DNA of 64,000 bases, from positions 157,334 to 221,333 of the forward strand of contig NMRB01000519.1 of the NCBI GenBank assembly GCA_002633025.1, written 5' to 3'. How positions within the stretch are numbered: position 1 is the stretch's first letter; the number at the start of each line of letters is the position of its first letter. This document shows positions 1 through 10,844 of this stretch, one piece after another. Below the pieces are notes generated by a model. The model was not told the origin of the DNA and did not search any database. It saw only the letters and a program-made list of their open reading frames with translations. Position numbers and translations under genes: made by a program. Source of the stretch: Notospermus geniculatus. Taxonomy: Eukaryota; Nemertea; Pilidiophora; Heteronemertea; Lineidae.

Positions 1-299
1 TGACGTGCATGAAGCCGAGATCGCTGTTGTCGGTTCGATCATTGTGATTTTTTTCCAATATATATCGTCATATTTTGAACCCACTTGTGTCGTTTTGACG
101 AAAAATAATTTCAGTTATTGTTTGATGGTACTCTAAAATACCACTCAGGTATGATTTCATAAGGCGATTGTCTATGACCATTGGGATTTTATGCGATGAT
201 CATAGGTATATTTCATCTCGATTCACTTTGTGCAAGCACCACGACATTTCCCATGATTCCTCATTCCATGAACAAAAGAGCAGCCAACACGTCAAAGTA

Positions 300-698
300 A
301 CTGGCGCGGGAAATTTAAATAGTGCTGTTTTCAATTTTGTCACCTAGCGCCCCCTGGAGAACAAATTTCGAATTAATTTCCATTGTACTTGGTGTACCAA
401 AAATCAAGCTTCATACCCTATCAATTTCAGTGTGATATATTGCCTGTGGACTGAGTTATTGGGGTTTTCCATTTTACGGAAAATGCCCCCTGGAGAGCAG
501 AATGTACGTCAGATCGCAAAAATTTTTGGTCCTGTTTCGAGTCCTTCCTAGGGCCTATCACTCCACCGGCTTTCACGACCCTGGGCCTTGCGGTTGCGAA
601 ACGTGCCAGTTTCACGGACTACAGACAGACAGACAGACGGACGCCACTCAGTATACATATGAATAGCTCCGCTGACCTTTGGTCAGCTGAGCTAAAAA
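300..698 (+). mobile_element. 3' part of a nonautonomous element ending GAGCTAAAAA
   Basis: The right part of this stretch, from about 430 on, matches 42568-42838: the CCCCCTGGAGAGCAGAATG segment, the CTTGCGGTTGCGAAACGTGCC-like segment, an (ACAG)n tract and the end GGTCAGCTGAGCTAAAAA. The left end is not visible. It stops just before the pogo-like transposase remnant and may have removed that gene's 5' part. Elements with this kind of end are widespread in marine invertebrates; the class here is inferred from the repeated copies. Confidence 0.6.
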
Positions 699-756
699 TG
701 TATATCATTTATGTCACTCAAATCATGCCCAAATAACGGGCCTGTGCTGTTTCAGA

Positions 757-1919
757 GCGGCTGGTCATTACATTCAGCACTTGCTTGTTTACCCAGGGCA
801 GAGGTTTAGACAAAACATGCTAGAGGGGGTAGAGGATAGGTTTGCTTTTGGTCGTTCAGTCAATGGATGGATGGACAGCAGTGTCTACGAATGGCTAGCT
901 AATGTCTTTTATCCCTCTGTCAAAACGAAGCCTGGGGTGAAATTTCCAGTTTGTCTCTTTATTGATGGCCACGCATCACACACATCAGCTTAGAAAGTGC
1001 GAAGTTTTGCAGGGCGAATGACATTGTCCTTTTGTGCCTTCCACCCCATGCCAGTCACATCCTTCAGCCATGCGATTTAACGCTGTACAAATCCTTAAAG
1101 GATAACTGGCGGGAGGCAGTGAGGACATGGCAACATGATCACCCTGGTGAATATGTCACCAAGCAATCTTTTGCTGGTGTAATCCATGATGCCTATGTCA
1201 AGTTCAGTACCATCAGTATTGCCGGCAATGGCTTCCGGAAGGCTGGCTTGTTCACGTTCGACATTGGTGCAGTAGACTTCACTAAGTTACTGCCATCTCA
1301 GACATTCGTAGTACATGCTACTCCTCCTGAATCCACCCATGAAACAGCAACAGCTGCTGATGTTTCTCCTGCATGTCCTGATGTATTGGCTGCTCCACAG
1401 GTCTGTGATCATGGTGATGGTAAAAACATGCCAAAGGAACCACTTGCTGTAGACATGGTAGATAGGCCTACTGTTGACCCTTCACAAGACACCAGTCAGT
1501 ATCAAGGCTTGCCCCTCATTTCGCCTCTTGAGGCTTTTGAAGGCACACTAACTTCCGAGGAAAAACAGTTGTACAGTAAGAGATGGGAGGAAGGTTATGA
1601 TCTCACAAATGACGTAAAATACAACATCTGGCGAACGCTCAAAAAAAGTAGTCTACAAAGGAATTTGGCCCCATCCAGACCTAGGCCTATTTCTAACCCA
1701 CCTCCAGGTTCAAGTCCACCTCCCAAAAGGTCTGACACTGGAAGTTCTCCAAAGCCCTCCAACTCACACTTGAAACCCCCTACCTATGTTTCACCTGCCT
1801 TTTCTGAGGTTTTCCGCTATCCAGAAGTTACTGTTGCAGACAGGAAACGAAAACCAGGGGATGAACTCCCTAAAACAGTATCTGGGAAACGATACATTCA
1901 GTTTCTTGAAGAAAAGAAA
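757..1919 (+). pseudogene. pogo/Tigger-like DDE transposase, broken (part 1)
   Basis: Translation shows the catalytic core of a DDE_1 (pogo/Tc1, CENP-B-like) transposase. The segment RFAFGRSVNGWMDSSVYEWL is followed by FPVCLFIDGHASH, which carries the second catalytic Asp, and then by LCLPPHASHILQPCDL. A frameshift plus stop near 990 separates the first part (781-993) from the second (about 1000-1919). The N-terminal helix-turn-helix and first Asp region are missing upstream, where another repeat ends at about 698. After the core comes a low-complexity Pro/Ser tail ending FLEEKK at 1919. There the frame is interrupted by a 500-bp insertion and resumes at 2428. This enzyme class cuts and pastes its own element with TA duplication; this copy cannot make an intact protein. 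Confidence 0.75.
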
Positions 1920-2419
1920 ATGAAATGGTCCATGGACCATGTGCTCACCGGGTTGGACATAACAGTCTAATGACAGAGGGATGAGCAATCTGGGTAAAGT
2001 CATTCCCGAGTAGGTGCACTTTGGGTCACGTCGTTCCTGAGTTACAGCACTTTGGCGATTTTCGGTTTACGCCACCTGGCGGCCATATTGGATGTCCGAT
2101 TGGGCCAGAACTTCACATGCACATAAAGGTCATCTGCAGACGGCCACATAGCACATTGGAGCGCTTTGGGTCAAGTCGTTCCTGAGTTACAGCACTTTGA
2201 TGATTTTTGGGTTACGCCACCTGGTGGCCATCTTGGAAGTCAAATCAGTCCGAAATTCGACATGCATGTANGACCTAGGGGTATATATGTACCAAATTTC
2301 AGATCAATAGCTCTGGCGGTTACGAAACGTGCCCTGCTAACGGAACACAACGACGACGACGACGGACGACGACGGACGACGGATGCACAACCATTGTATA
2401 AGCTCACCACGGTGAGCTA
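1920..2419 (+). mobile_element. 500-bp insertion with 8-bp TSD (AAAAGAAA)
   Basis: It is flanked by AAAAGAAA at 1912-1919 and 2420-2427 and interrupts the transposase frame. The left end has a palindrome (TGGTCCATGGACCA) followed by GTGCTCACC; the right end is ACGGTGAGCTAAAA, so GCTCACC and GGTGAGC pair across the element. Inside is a tandem pair of about 145 bp (2022-2090 and 2167-2240, around TCGTTCCTGAGTTACAGCAC), then a (GACGAC)n tract. One base is N (2271). Confidence 0.7.
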
Positions 2420-2427
2420 AAAAGAAA

Positions 2428-2855
2428 GAGGAAGAAGAAAAAGCTAAAGCTAACAGGAAAGCTGAACGTGAAAAAAAAACAAGCCAACCTGGCTGCAAAA
2501 AAGAAACAAAAACTTGCGAGAAAAAATGCATCTGTCTCAGCCACTGATGTGAGTGTGACCGAGTCCACTTCCAACATTTGTGGTGAGTGTGGAGAAAGTT
2601 ATGATGATCTGGCCCAAAGTTTTTATTTTATATATTGTTGTGTAGAACGGGGAATCCCCTAATTCCAGGACTGCCGCGAATTTTGCCGAAGATACGTCTG
2701 GCGAAAGTGCGACGCCTCCAGTCCTCGGCATATTCCAAAATACGAGTTGCAGAAATAGAATTACATGCAGGTCAAAGTCAAACAAGAAGAATGGCAATGA
2801 TGATTTTATAGCTCGCTATTCACCGTGGATTAATTCATGTGAAAGGTGTCAATAG
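2428..2855 (+). pseudogene. pogo-like transposase, broken (part 2, C-terminus)
   Basis: The reading frame of part 1 resumes with a Lys/Glu-rich stretch (KKKEEEEKAKANRKAEREK), shifts by one base in an A-run near 2470, and continues to ICGECGESYDDL at about 2575-2610. A later open stretch (2675-2850) ends PWINSCERCQ before a stop. CxxCGxxY followed by WIxCxxC resembles the small zinc-binding tail found on several invertebrate pogo-type transposases, here split by about 180 bp of unrelated sequence. This link is an inference from motif order. Confidence 0.5.
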
Positions 2856-2869
2856 GTACACTCACTCAG

Positions 2870-3330
2870 GCCTTGAGCTCTCGATTCACCAAGAATCTCA
2901 ACATGATAAACTGCTTCCCACCCACCATGCGGTCTGATAAGCTCTTTATCAATTCACCAAGGAATGAAGGCGTGCATACGCTCCTTCCCACACAAGGGGT
3001 CTAATACCAAACAAGGATTGTCTCATCATAACCCATTCCCCGGCGATTTCCCAACCAAGGGTGGTCTAATAAAGTATCTGACATATACATGTATCTCAAT
3101 TCACCAAGGATTGTATGCCTATCTTGAAATATTAAAATTTAACCCCTTCCCACCGCCCAAGGGTCTAATTGCAAGGACTGTACGGTAGCATGCTTCCTAT
3201 TAACCCCTTCCCAACCAAGCGTGGTCTAATAAAGTATCTGACATGTATCTCGATTCACCAATGGTTTCAGGCCTGTCGTGTGCACTGCAATATTTAAGTT
3301 AATAACCTCTTCCCACTCTATTCACTATAT
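2870..3330. repeat. degenerate tandem repeat, unit about 130-160 bp
   Basis: Three to four imperfect copies, each with TCGATTCACCAA, AACCCCTTCCCA, a GGGTGGTCTAATAAAG-type segment and CTGACATGTATCTC. No coding capacity was recognised. The following stretch, 3330-3650, shows nothing I can name. Confidence 0.6.
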
Positions 3331-3650
3331 TTCAGGTCGACCTGGTTGGCGAAGCACCCCAGATCACTGATGCTGCTGTTGCTAAAGAGGGGTGTAAGGA
3401 AGTCTCTTGAATTTGAAGAACTCACTCTCACCAGACACAACAGGAATCCCAATTGGGGAACTGTCAAAATCGTAGAACAGAGAAATCTTCGCCACAGACG
3501 AATTATTCTCTTACACATGTATATGCAAACCGTATGCTTCCCAAAATAAAATGTGATTCCTTCTTGGCAAAATTGTATACGACTATCACCCACTAACCTT
3601 CCTAAGACTGCAGTTCCCCTGACATGCCTTATCAAACCGGGGCATCAAAT

Positions 3651-3685
3651 GTCAGCTGAGCGCCAGGCCCATGGGCCTCTTGTTT
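3651..3685 (-). mobile_element. 5' tip of GGCCCATGGGCC element, truncated
   Basis: Reverse complement reads AAGAGGCCCATGGGCC, a short spacer, then GCGCTCAGCTGAC, matching the start of the longer copy at 41734. No matching 3' end (GAGCTAAAA) is seen, so this is a fragment. Confidence 0.5.
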
Positions 3686-3817
3686 TTACAAAATCCACGT
3701 ATGATCCACGCCGCCATATTACCCGCACCTGCAATTTCAGGACCTCTTCTGGAGCAAAAAGCCGCAGGTCATATACCGGAAAATATGGTACCGATACATA
3801 AACACATTTCAATGGGC

Positions 3818-3945
3818 AGGGGCGGATCCACGATTTCGGAAAAAAGGGGGCACACTGCGCTAGAAACACTGAAATCTGCGGTGAATTTCAATGATCAGAT
3901 GATTGGCGCACACTGGGTGCACCCACCTGGATCCGCGCCTGATGG
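3818..3945. mobile_element. hAT-like MITE, GGGGCGGATCC ends (copy 1)
   Basis: Inverted ends CAGGGGCGGATCC and GGATCCGCGCCTG, with GGGGGCAC near the left end. ATGGG flanks both sides, a possible short target duplication. Relatives are at 37557, 48199 and 60360. Confidence 0.6.
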
Positions 3946-4006
3946 GAACTGAAATAAATGAAGAGAAAGATCACAGATGGGGAAAGCGAGAAAAGTCAAT
4001 GCTTAC

Positions 4007-4211
4007 CGCCATAACTGATAGCTAATGACTTGGAAACGCCGGGCACACCGACAACATTTGTTGCTGTACATCTGATTTTTGATTCCTTGCTTTTCTGATC
4101 CACATATTGGCCTTTTACATTTATAACACTAACAGTCTTCTTCTGGCCCTCCTGTGCTCCGGTGCAGTTTTCCTCTCTAACACTGGCATTGTCATTGGCC
4201 TTGAATGGTTG
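4007..4211 (-). CDS. Ig-domain exon (second half of C2-type domain)
   Basis: 205-bp exon read on the minus strand. The acceptor is CTTCTGCAG just above 4211 and the donor is GTAAGC just below 4007. The open frame starts in phase 0 with QPFKANDNAS and ends ATNVVGVPGVSKSLAISYG in phase 1. The segment SKIRCTATNVVG is the classic F-strand of an Ig domain (C-x-A-x-N-x-x-G). Phase 0 at the start matches the phase 0 end of the exon at 13457-13599, so together they encode one Ig domain (cysteines in TCETNC and IRCTATN, tryptophan in ISWFEND). The product would be an extracellular or membrane-anchored adhesion or receptor protein; the exact family cannot be told. The intron between the two halves is 9.2 kb and full of transposons. 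Confidence 0.75.
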
Positions 4212-4265
4212 CTGCAGAAGTGGAAAGATACAGATGAAGGATACAGATACATGTAACTTTGGATA

Positions 4266-4394
4266 TCAATCAGTACTCAAAACGTTGCTCGACGCAAGGG
4301 CCCAACGCGCCGCGTAGCGGCCAACAGCGAAGCTAGCCAAAGACTTTTCACGGGTTGTTAACGCGAGAGAACTACCAGTTGTTCCAGCCGCCAT
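4266..4394 (-). CDS. short ORF (42 aa) behind a TCTCGCGAGA motif
   Basis: ATG at 4394, in an ATGGCGGC context, opens a 42-residue frame containing REKSLASFAVGRYAARWAL and stopping at 4266. About 20-30 bp upstream (4408-4417 on the plus strand) is CTCGCGAGA, a core-promoter-like palindrome known upstream of many animal genes. A 65-bp part of the ORF (4291-4355) is duplicated at 11691-11755. No family recognised; it may be a first exon, a retrocopy fragment or chance. Confidence 0.3.
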   Translation of the reverse strand: MAAGTTGSSLALTTREKSLASFAVGRYAARWALASSNVLSTD

Positions 4395-4539
4395 GTTGGA
4401 TTTTTTTCGTCTCGCGAGATTTGGGCCGAGATTATGCGAGGCTGGGCTCAGATCTTCGCAGTCTCGATTTTTGTGCCGGCTAGTGGCAACACATGAATTT
4501 GCTCCGCTGCGGAAGATAAGAAGAATGGCCATGAAGTTC

Positions 4540-6220
4540 AGCTAAACCGACCGTTCGACAACCATGAAGACCTGAGGAGTCGTCGGGAGTGGTGAAATAG
4601 GGCTGCCAGTTTTCATTTTGGTGGTATTTTGCTTAGTTTGTTGGGCGTTTTCGTCATATTAGAACTCGCCGGTCCGCCATCTTGGTGACCCGCCATCTTG
4701 AATTTCGGTGATTTGGCGGGCGTTTTCTTAAATTCAATTGAGTTTGGCCTTCTTAGTCACGTTAATAGAAGTTTGTTTACTACCCTCCTTGCGGAGGGGG
4801 TATTTCTGGTTAAAGGTGCACCTTTCCCGCCGATTCAGGCCATTTTTATAGTTAGTATTTTAATCTTGTCCGTTGTGTATTCGTAGTTGTCTTGTCAGTT
4901 TGTTTCGTTCAGTTTGGTGTTTGGTGCTGTGCCTCCTACATAACTCAATGAAGAGGATCTGCTGATGGTTTGAGAAGATGGTACAGAAGGCCTAGAAGAG
5001 TGGTGTGGTGCAGGAGGAAAAGTCTCAAGCCGGAAGCGACTACCTGAGTGTGCCAAGTGGAGCCAGTAACCTGTCTTCGTCTTTGTTAGTATTGTATGCA
5101 CTACCAAAGATTTTACATTGATTGGAGTTGTATTAGCACAATGTGGACCTTGTTTCTGGTTGGAGTGGACTCAGTTTATTTATTCGAGAGTTCGAGTCCA
5201 ACCGAGTGAATGGTTGAAAATAGAAGATATCGTCATAGTCATCATCGTCTATAGTCAAGTTTGAATTACATCAACACCTACGTTCTTGTTTACTGTCTGA
5301 AGATAGAATTAACCTCCTACCATCGTTTATTGGATGCTTTATGTCAACCTTCACGTCTTCGTTTATCATCATAAGATAGATTCTACATCGTCCTTCATCA
5401 AGAGCAGACTATTCGACAGGGCTAGTCCATTCGTGATCGTTATCGTCCTCGAGGAAGTTGCCAGTGTCTAGTCAGATCTCGTCAACACGTCATACGTCAT
5501 AGACTCCTCTACGTCGTGAGTTCCAACACCGACTTTAGCGACCTCTACACCAGAGTTTTCTTCATCGCTCATCCATCGTCCTGAATCGTCAATAGTATCG
5601 AGAATCGTCGCCTGTGTTTCGTCAGATCTCGAGACTGTCGTTTCTGGTGCTGAGGCCGAAACTAGTCTATTCCAACCAGACTCAGGGGTTCACGTGCTTA
5701 TTGGCATTAATTGCCTTTTAATTTGTGAGAAGCACTATTTATTTGGAGCTTTATATGTCTATTTGGATATCAACTAAACTTGACAATCTATTAATTAAAC
5801 TTGCCCCTCTCTGACTTGGTTGTTACTGAGGAGACCTTGTGGGGAGCAAGGTATAGCCACGGACTTGGGCCCGAGGATTCATCAGCCTGTAGAAGAGTCC
5901 AACGATCAAACGTCCTCGAAGGAAGGAGTTACCCGTCTCAACAAGTTCGTCGAGGTGAAGATTGGAGATGGTGCCGCGGGTTTGCCGTCGTCCTCGTTGG
6001 AGCTTCTCGTAATGATCGGTGGTTTCCTCAAGAGTTTACAGTCCTCTATTCAACTGCCCAGTCTATGGTAAGATTCGTTAGTAATTGATTATTCGCCAAA
6101 ACACAACAAAGCAGAGTTTTGGAAATATGCCAACTCGCGACCGTGGGCCTACAAAGATACCAATATTTAGCTAAAGATAAGTCATGACAATCACTAATAA
6201 GATTATGAATGAAAAGTTCT
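4540..6220. other. unassigned, no recognised gene
   Basis: No domain recognised on either strand. The stretch has paired CCGCCATCTTG words near 4676-4702 and a long TCGTC-rich part (5220-5650). Two overlapping plus-strand frames at 5801-6088 carry no known motif. It could be the untranslated part or LTR of an old retroelement, since it abuts a truncated LTR at 6221, but that is a guess. Confidence 0.3.
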
Positions 6221-6395
6221 CTGAATCACGAAATAATGAAGCTACATTCGTAGTTTGAAATAACAACAAGAAGGAAGAATTGGTAGGTTGTCGAGTCGCT
6301 AGGCCTACGCCGGTACACACACACACATGCATTGCAATATAAATGTACACAGCGTGTGTACACAGAGGATGCATTGCAATCCTGAGATCACCACA
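6221..6395 (-). mobile_element. truncated 3' LTR of Ty3/Gypsy element 1
   Basis: 175 bp that match 10670-10844 of the complete 5' LTR base for base with few differences. On the minus strand the LTR begins TGTGGTGATCTCAGG at 6395. It is immediately preceded, in element orientation, by a purine run (AAGAAGAAGGGGGTAA, plus 6396-6411) that fits a polypurine tract. The last 220 bp of the LTR are missing below 6221. Confidence 0.75.
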
Positions 6396-7537
6396 TTACC
6401 CCCTTCTTCTTAAAAACTGACGTCCTCGTCAATAATTCAAATATTAACATACAAGAAAACACATAAAACTTTCAAACGAACAAGCCTTGGGCGGCATTAA
6501 AAATTGAACACGTCCGCTTTAACATTACCGCACTGCGACGTAATACTGAACTATAGTCTGTTCCACCACGAATAATCACAAATGCGCATTATAAGAAATA
6601 CCATTAACGATCATAATAAGGTATCAGTTCATAACCATAGAAAACTTCAGAATTGTCCGTTACTATGAATGACTGTACTTCCACTAAGCTGTCTTTCCTT
6701 CGTCCTGGGATATTGACGTCACCAATGAGGTCGGCGTGTCCGGTCGGGCTTCGTTGTAGAACATCTGCATCTGCTTCATCTTCAGTCTCCGCAACGAGCA
6801 ACAATCTCTCTAATCTCAACGGCCCCAGTTCAAGTTCGAATACTGTCTCCTTTATATTTTGGCCTCTGACGCTTTACTCACTAGCACATCTCTTGATCAG
6901 CATCTGCTACTGGGATTTCGTTGTGCTCTATATTCCTCCATATTGACATAACAACTGGATCTGTGGAGTCAGGGGTTACGGGAAATCCCTGATCACCAGA
7001 GTATCCCTCTTTAACTAAAAATGATCTGTACTATTTACAAACTAAAAATGATCTCTACTACTTGACGTAACAATTGGAACTGTGGAGTCAGGGGTTCCAG
7101 TGACCATAAAGTTACAGGAAATCCCTGATCACCAGAGTCCATCTTTAAACTAAAAATATCACTGAGTCCTTGGCGTCAGGTGTCTTTAATGATCTGCACC
7201 ACTTTTCCCAAGGTACTCTCTTATCCAGAATATCCTAGTCCTTGGCGTCAGGTGTCTTTAATGATCTGCACCACTTTTCCCAAGGTACCGGTACTCTCTT
7301 TCCCCGCTTCGGGTCTCCAAAACTCTCCCTTTCTAGGCGCGCCTAAACTAATACCACTATAACAACCACTAGCACAACCAAAGTCACCAGTCTTAATCAA
7401 CATCTATCTCACATTGGCGTCAGAGTGTGTGGCTTCGCAAAAGTATCCTTCATCGTGTACTCTATTCACATCAAAATTGGGCCTATCTTCAAACTCTACA
7501 AAAAATCCCGACCGTTCCGCGACCCCAGGCACGGTCC
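6396..7537 (-). mobile_element. 3' internal region of Gypsy element 1, pol missing
   Basis: It lies between the gag stop (7538) and the polypurine tract. No protease, reverse transcriptase, RNase H or integrase motif is seen, so pol is deleted. A short open frame follows gag (around 7395-7495). Two direct-repeat pairs lie here: CTGTGGAGTCAGGGGTT...CTGATCACCAGAGT at 6961-7002 and 7080-7138, and GTCCTTGGCGTCAGGTGTC... at 7166-7216 and 7237-7287. Confidence 0.6.
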
Positions 7538-10311
7538 TTACTGTCTTAAATATTGAGAGGGTCCAACACCACCTCTGAATTCAGGAGCGGTGGCGGACAG
7601 ATTACCTACTGTTGGGTAGCCTACATTGAAATTGTCCTGTCTCATACCAGCACCGGTGTTCATAAATGGAGTGCCTGCACCATTACTCATGAAGTTTGGA
7701 ACCTGTACATTCCCTACACCTAGGCCTACTTGATTTATGGGTGCCGTGTTACGCTGTGGGGAATGAGAGGGAGGTTAGCCAGCATTTGGTTATACTGTCC
7801 ACAAAATTTGGCAACGTGTCCCATCAATCCAGGCGAAACACGGCCCTACTTCCCGCTGACCTTGGAATCCGGAGTTACCGTTACTGAACTTATTTCGATT
7901 AAAACCGCCGAAGTTGCCACCATTTTCCTTTTGGGTGTTTTGCTGCGGGCGCTGCAATTGGGGACCAGCTGAACCCGGAACAGATTGCGACGCAGTACAA
8001 GTATCCTCAACAAGACCTCTTACATTGTTCAACTGAGTTGCAAAGTTTTCTAAAGCCGTCTCCACTTTAGAAACAAAGTCAGTCGAATAAGATTTTGTAT
8101 CTGCAACTCCTGATTTTCTGAAGCCTGAACTCCGAGCTGCACCCGACGACTTGATAGACTTATTTTTAGGTGGAGGAGAATTACGCATGGCCCTGATCGC
8201 TGACTCATCTTCGTCTTCATCTTCGTCGTCCGAGCTGTCTTCATCCGAGTCGGACTCATCGGGCCTCACCATCCAAACCTGTCTCGCGGTTCGACGTGAA
8301 CGTTTGTCGTCCCCTTCTTGAGACGCACTGCAGCGGCGTGTTTCCATGAAATTAACAACATCCGCCACTGCAGCATCGATATCAATGGGAGACTTGACAA
8401 ACTCCACTTGAACCTTAGCCTCGTCGTCCAGGAGGCCATCGAAAAATCGGCGGAGGAGATCCTCCCGGCGAGTTTTGATGTCCCTCCCAGAGTGAGCTTT
8501 GTCGTACAACCGCTTGAGCTCTGCTGCGTAATTCTCAGTGGTCTCGCCCGTTTTTTGATTTCTATTAGCGAATAAAACCCTGTAAGTTTTTGATGACTCC
8601 ACCTTCTTAAATCGGTGACCCAGCTCTTTCGCCAGTAGGTTGAAATTTCCCCTCACCTCAGGAGGAAGCTGGCCGAATACAAATTCACCAGCCTTCCCTG
8701 TGAGCTTGGGGAGGATTTCATCTACTTTTTCGTTTTCTGTCCACCTCATCCGGGTAGCGACATCACTGAAGCGATTAAACCATACATCCCATTGTTCAGT
8801 GCCAGAAAAACAGGGGAGTTTGGGGCGTCTGTTCCGTTGTGACGTTCGACCACCTACCCAAGTTGACTTAACAGAGTCGTGATCAGAGATAGAGCTGTCA
8901 GCGTCGGAGTCCTCGACGTCTGATGGAGACGACAAGACGGGAGGGGCCTGGTGCCGTGTCACATCCGCCGTCTTAGGCCCCTTTTACACTACGTGTTTTC
9001 GACAGTGCTCGACCCGGGTCGAGCACGGCGCGGCAAAAAAGTTGATAGTGTAAATTGGTTGGCACGGCACAACTGGGCTCGGCACGGCGCTACTTTCATC
9101 CGGGCCGAACCCCCCAACAGGAGGTGGGTTCGACCCGGGTCGAGCACGGTTCCGCTGGAAAACTGCACAGTCATGACAGTGTAAACACGCTACTGGGCTC
9201 GGCCCACTTGAATGACTCGCCTTTAGTGAAGTGCGCATGCTCATTTATCGGCCTTGAACTCAATACGTCATGGCCGCGAATGATCATGGGCGCAGCCATA
9301 TTGAAAGTGACGGAGATTTTGTACCTCCACAGAAAGGAGAGCCGGCGATTCAGATATTGGCGTGGTTTTCATGGTGCAGTGTAAATGGGGTAAAATGCTC
9401 TTTCTGAGGCGGGCCTGGCCCGGGTCGAGCACGGCACGGTTCATCCGGGCCAAAATTCTGCGTAGTGTAAAAGCGGCTTTAGAGTCCGGTGCCAACGCTG
9501 TGCCTTGATCACTATCAACATTAGCTCTCTTTACATGCACCACTTTAGAAATAGAATCAAGTTTGGCCCCAAGTTTCGACAGTTCCGACTGTATTTGCTG
9601 AGACTCTCTAACTATCACTTGTGACGTCTGTTTCGTCACGTCTTCGCAACTCACACTCGTAACTTGAGCTACTTTGGCCAGTTCTACCTTCATACCTTCG
9701 TGTAATTCGGCCTGATGGTCTAATACATCTACCTTATCTTGTTTTCGAGACGCCCTATCATTTTCACTGCTTTGTCTCATTTCTTCAATCATTTCAACTA
9801 CCTTGTCTGTCTTCTTTACATGGGTCTCAAACAACCCTCCAAAATATTGGGCCTGTGCCTCACTTTGTTTGTTGTGGATTTCCATCAACGTATCAAATTT
9901 CTTAATGTGGTCCGCCATAGCAGCGTGAAATGCACACAAAATTTCCTTTAGGCCTACATCCGCTGCATGACTCTCTACGTCACCACTAGGCCTACTGTCC
10001 CTGCGGACAGACGGCACTGCCAGTGGAACATCCACGCCGTCGCCACCTACGGGGCCTACACCGCCCTGACGCACTTCGGCAGTATTAGGCCTAGTGTCTT
10101 CTACAGTATCTTCGCCTACATGTTCTACAACTTCGCTATCTTCGGTAAGGTCCACAGACCCAACACTGATGCTACCTGGGTGCTCTTCTGTCTCAGTCTC
10201 TTTTTTATTAGTATCTAGGCCTAATGCGCTTCTAGTTTCTACCAATATGGTTTCACCCTCAAATTCACCAACCGCGTACTTTGTCTTCTTATTCTTTTTA
10301 CCCACTGCCAT
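7538..10311 (-). pseudogene. gag: Ty3/Gypsy gag, interrupted by a MITE and a frameshift
   Basis: The frame starts at ATG 10311 (MAVGKKNKK), 139 bp inside the 5' LTR. The first 270 residues are acidic and then helical and coiled-coil-like (residues about 120-260). At 9480 the frame is interrupted by a palindromic MITE (8974-9480). It resumes with a retrotransposon capsid domain (FSGTEQWDVWFNRFSDVATR, LYDKAHSG, RRFFDGLLDD), then an Asp/Glu-rich linker. A zinc-knuckle region near 7835 is split by a frameshift: CFA in one frame, GHVAKFC in the next. A Gly/Asn-rich tail ends at a stop at 7538. Gag of this class forms the virus-like particle and packages element RNA. No pol follows, so this copy is nonautonomous as well as broken. 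Confidence 0.75.
8974..9480. mobile_element. palindromic MITE, GTGTAAA word, inside gag
   Basis: Ends are GGCCCCTTTTACACTACG (left) and CGTAGTGTAAAAGCGGC (right), flanked by TTA on both sides. The terminal word GTGTAAA recurs inside at about 9048, 9179, 9381 and 9465, and CCCGGGTCGAGCACGG recurs at about 9012, 9132 and 9419. Insertion into a recognisable coding frame fixes its boundaries. Confidence 0.75.
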
Positions 10312-10449
10312 ACTAGATTTTTACCATACAGATATTATTTAGGCGTTAGAGTTCGTATCGCAGGATGTCTATAGAAGAGTTTCACCTTTTGGTCGTTTCC
10401 AAATAAATGATTTCCTCAAATAAACATCCCACCGCTGCCACCAGAAAAA

Positions 10450-10844
10450 TGTCACGCTATTTCGCTTTTATGGCAGAAAGAATAGAAAGAATAAGAATTT
10501 GAACAACTCATGATTTTCGTATAAATTCTCCGTGTTTATTCCCCACGCCAAATCACAAGGCGCATGAGAGACATCATTAAACTTACAGACGAAAATTTAC
10601 AAAAGGATCACAGAAGGGTCTTCCAATCCAGAGCCGTGGCGCGTGCAGACGGGGCGAATATGTGTGCATCTGAATCACGAAATAATGAAGCTACATTCGT
10701 AGTTTGAAATAACAACAAGAAGGAAGAATTGGTAGGTTGTCGAGTCGCTAGGCCTACGCCGCTACACACACACACATGCATTGCAATATAAATGTACACA
10801 ACGTGTGTACACAGAGGATGCATTGCAATCCTCAGATCACCACA
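10450..10844 (-). mobile_element. 5' LTR of Gypsy element 1
   Basis: On the minus strand it begins TGTGGTGATCTGAGG (10844) and ends GCGTGACA (10450), the usual TG...CA. It is followed, in element orientation, by TTTTCTGGTGGCAGCGG, where TGGTGGCAGCGG is a plausible tRNA primer-binding site, and then by gag. It contains a (CA)n run. It is inserted in a second Gypsy gag frame ending at 10845. Confidence 0.8.

Noticed and set aside
5801-6088. Retroelement gag or integrase fragment
   Set aside because: Two overlapping frames are open, but neither shows a recognisable motif.
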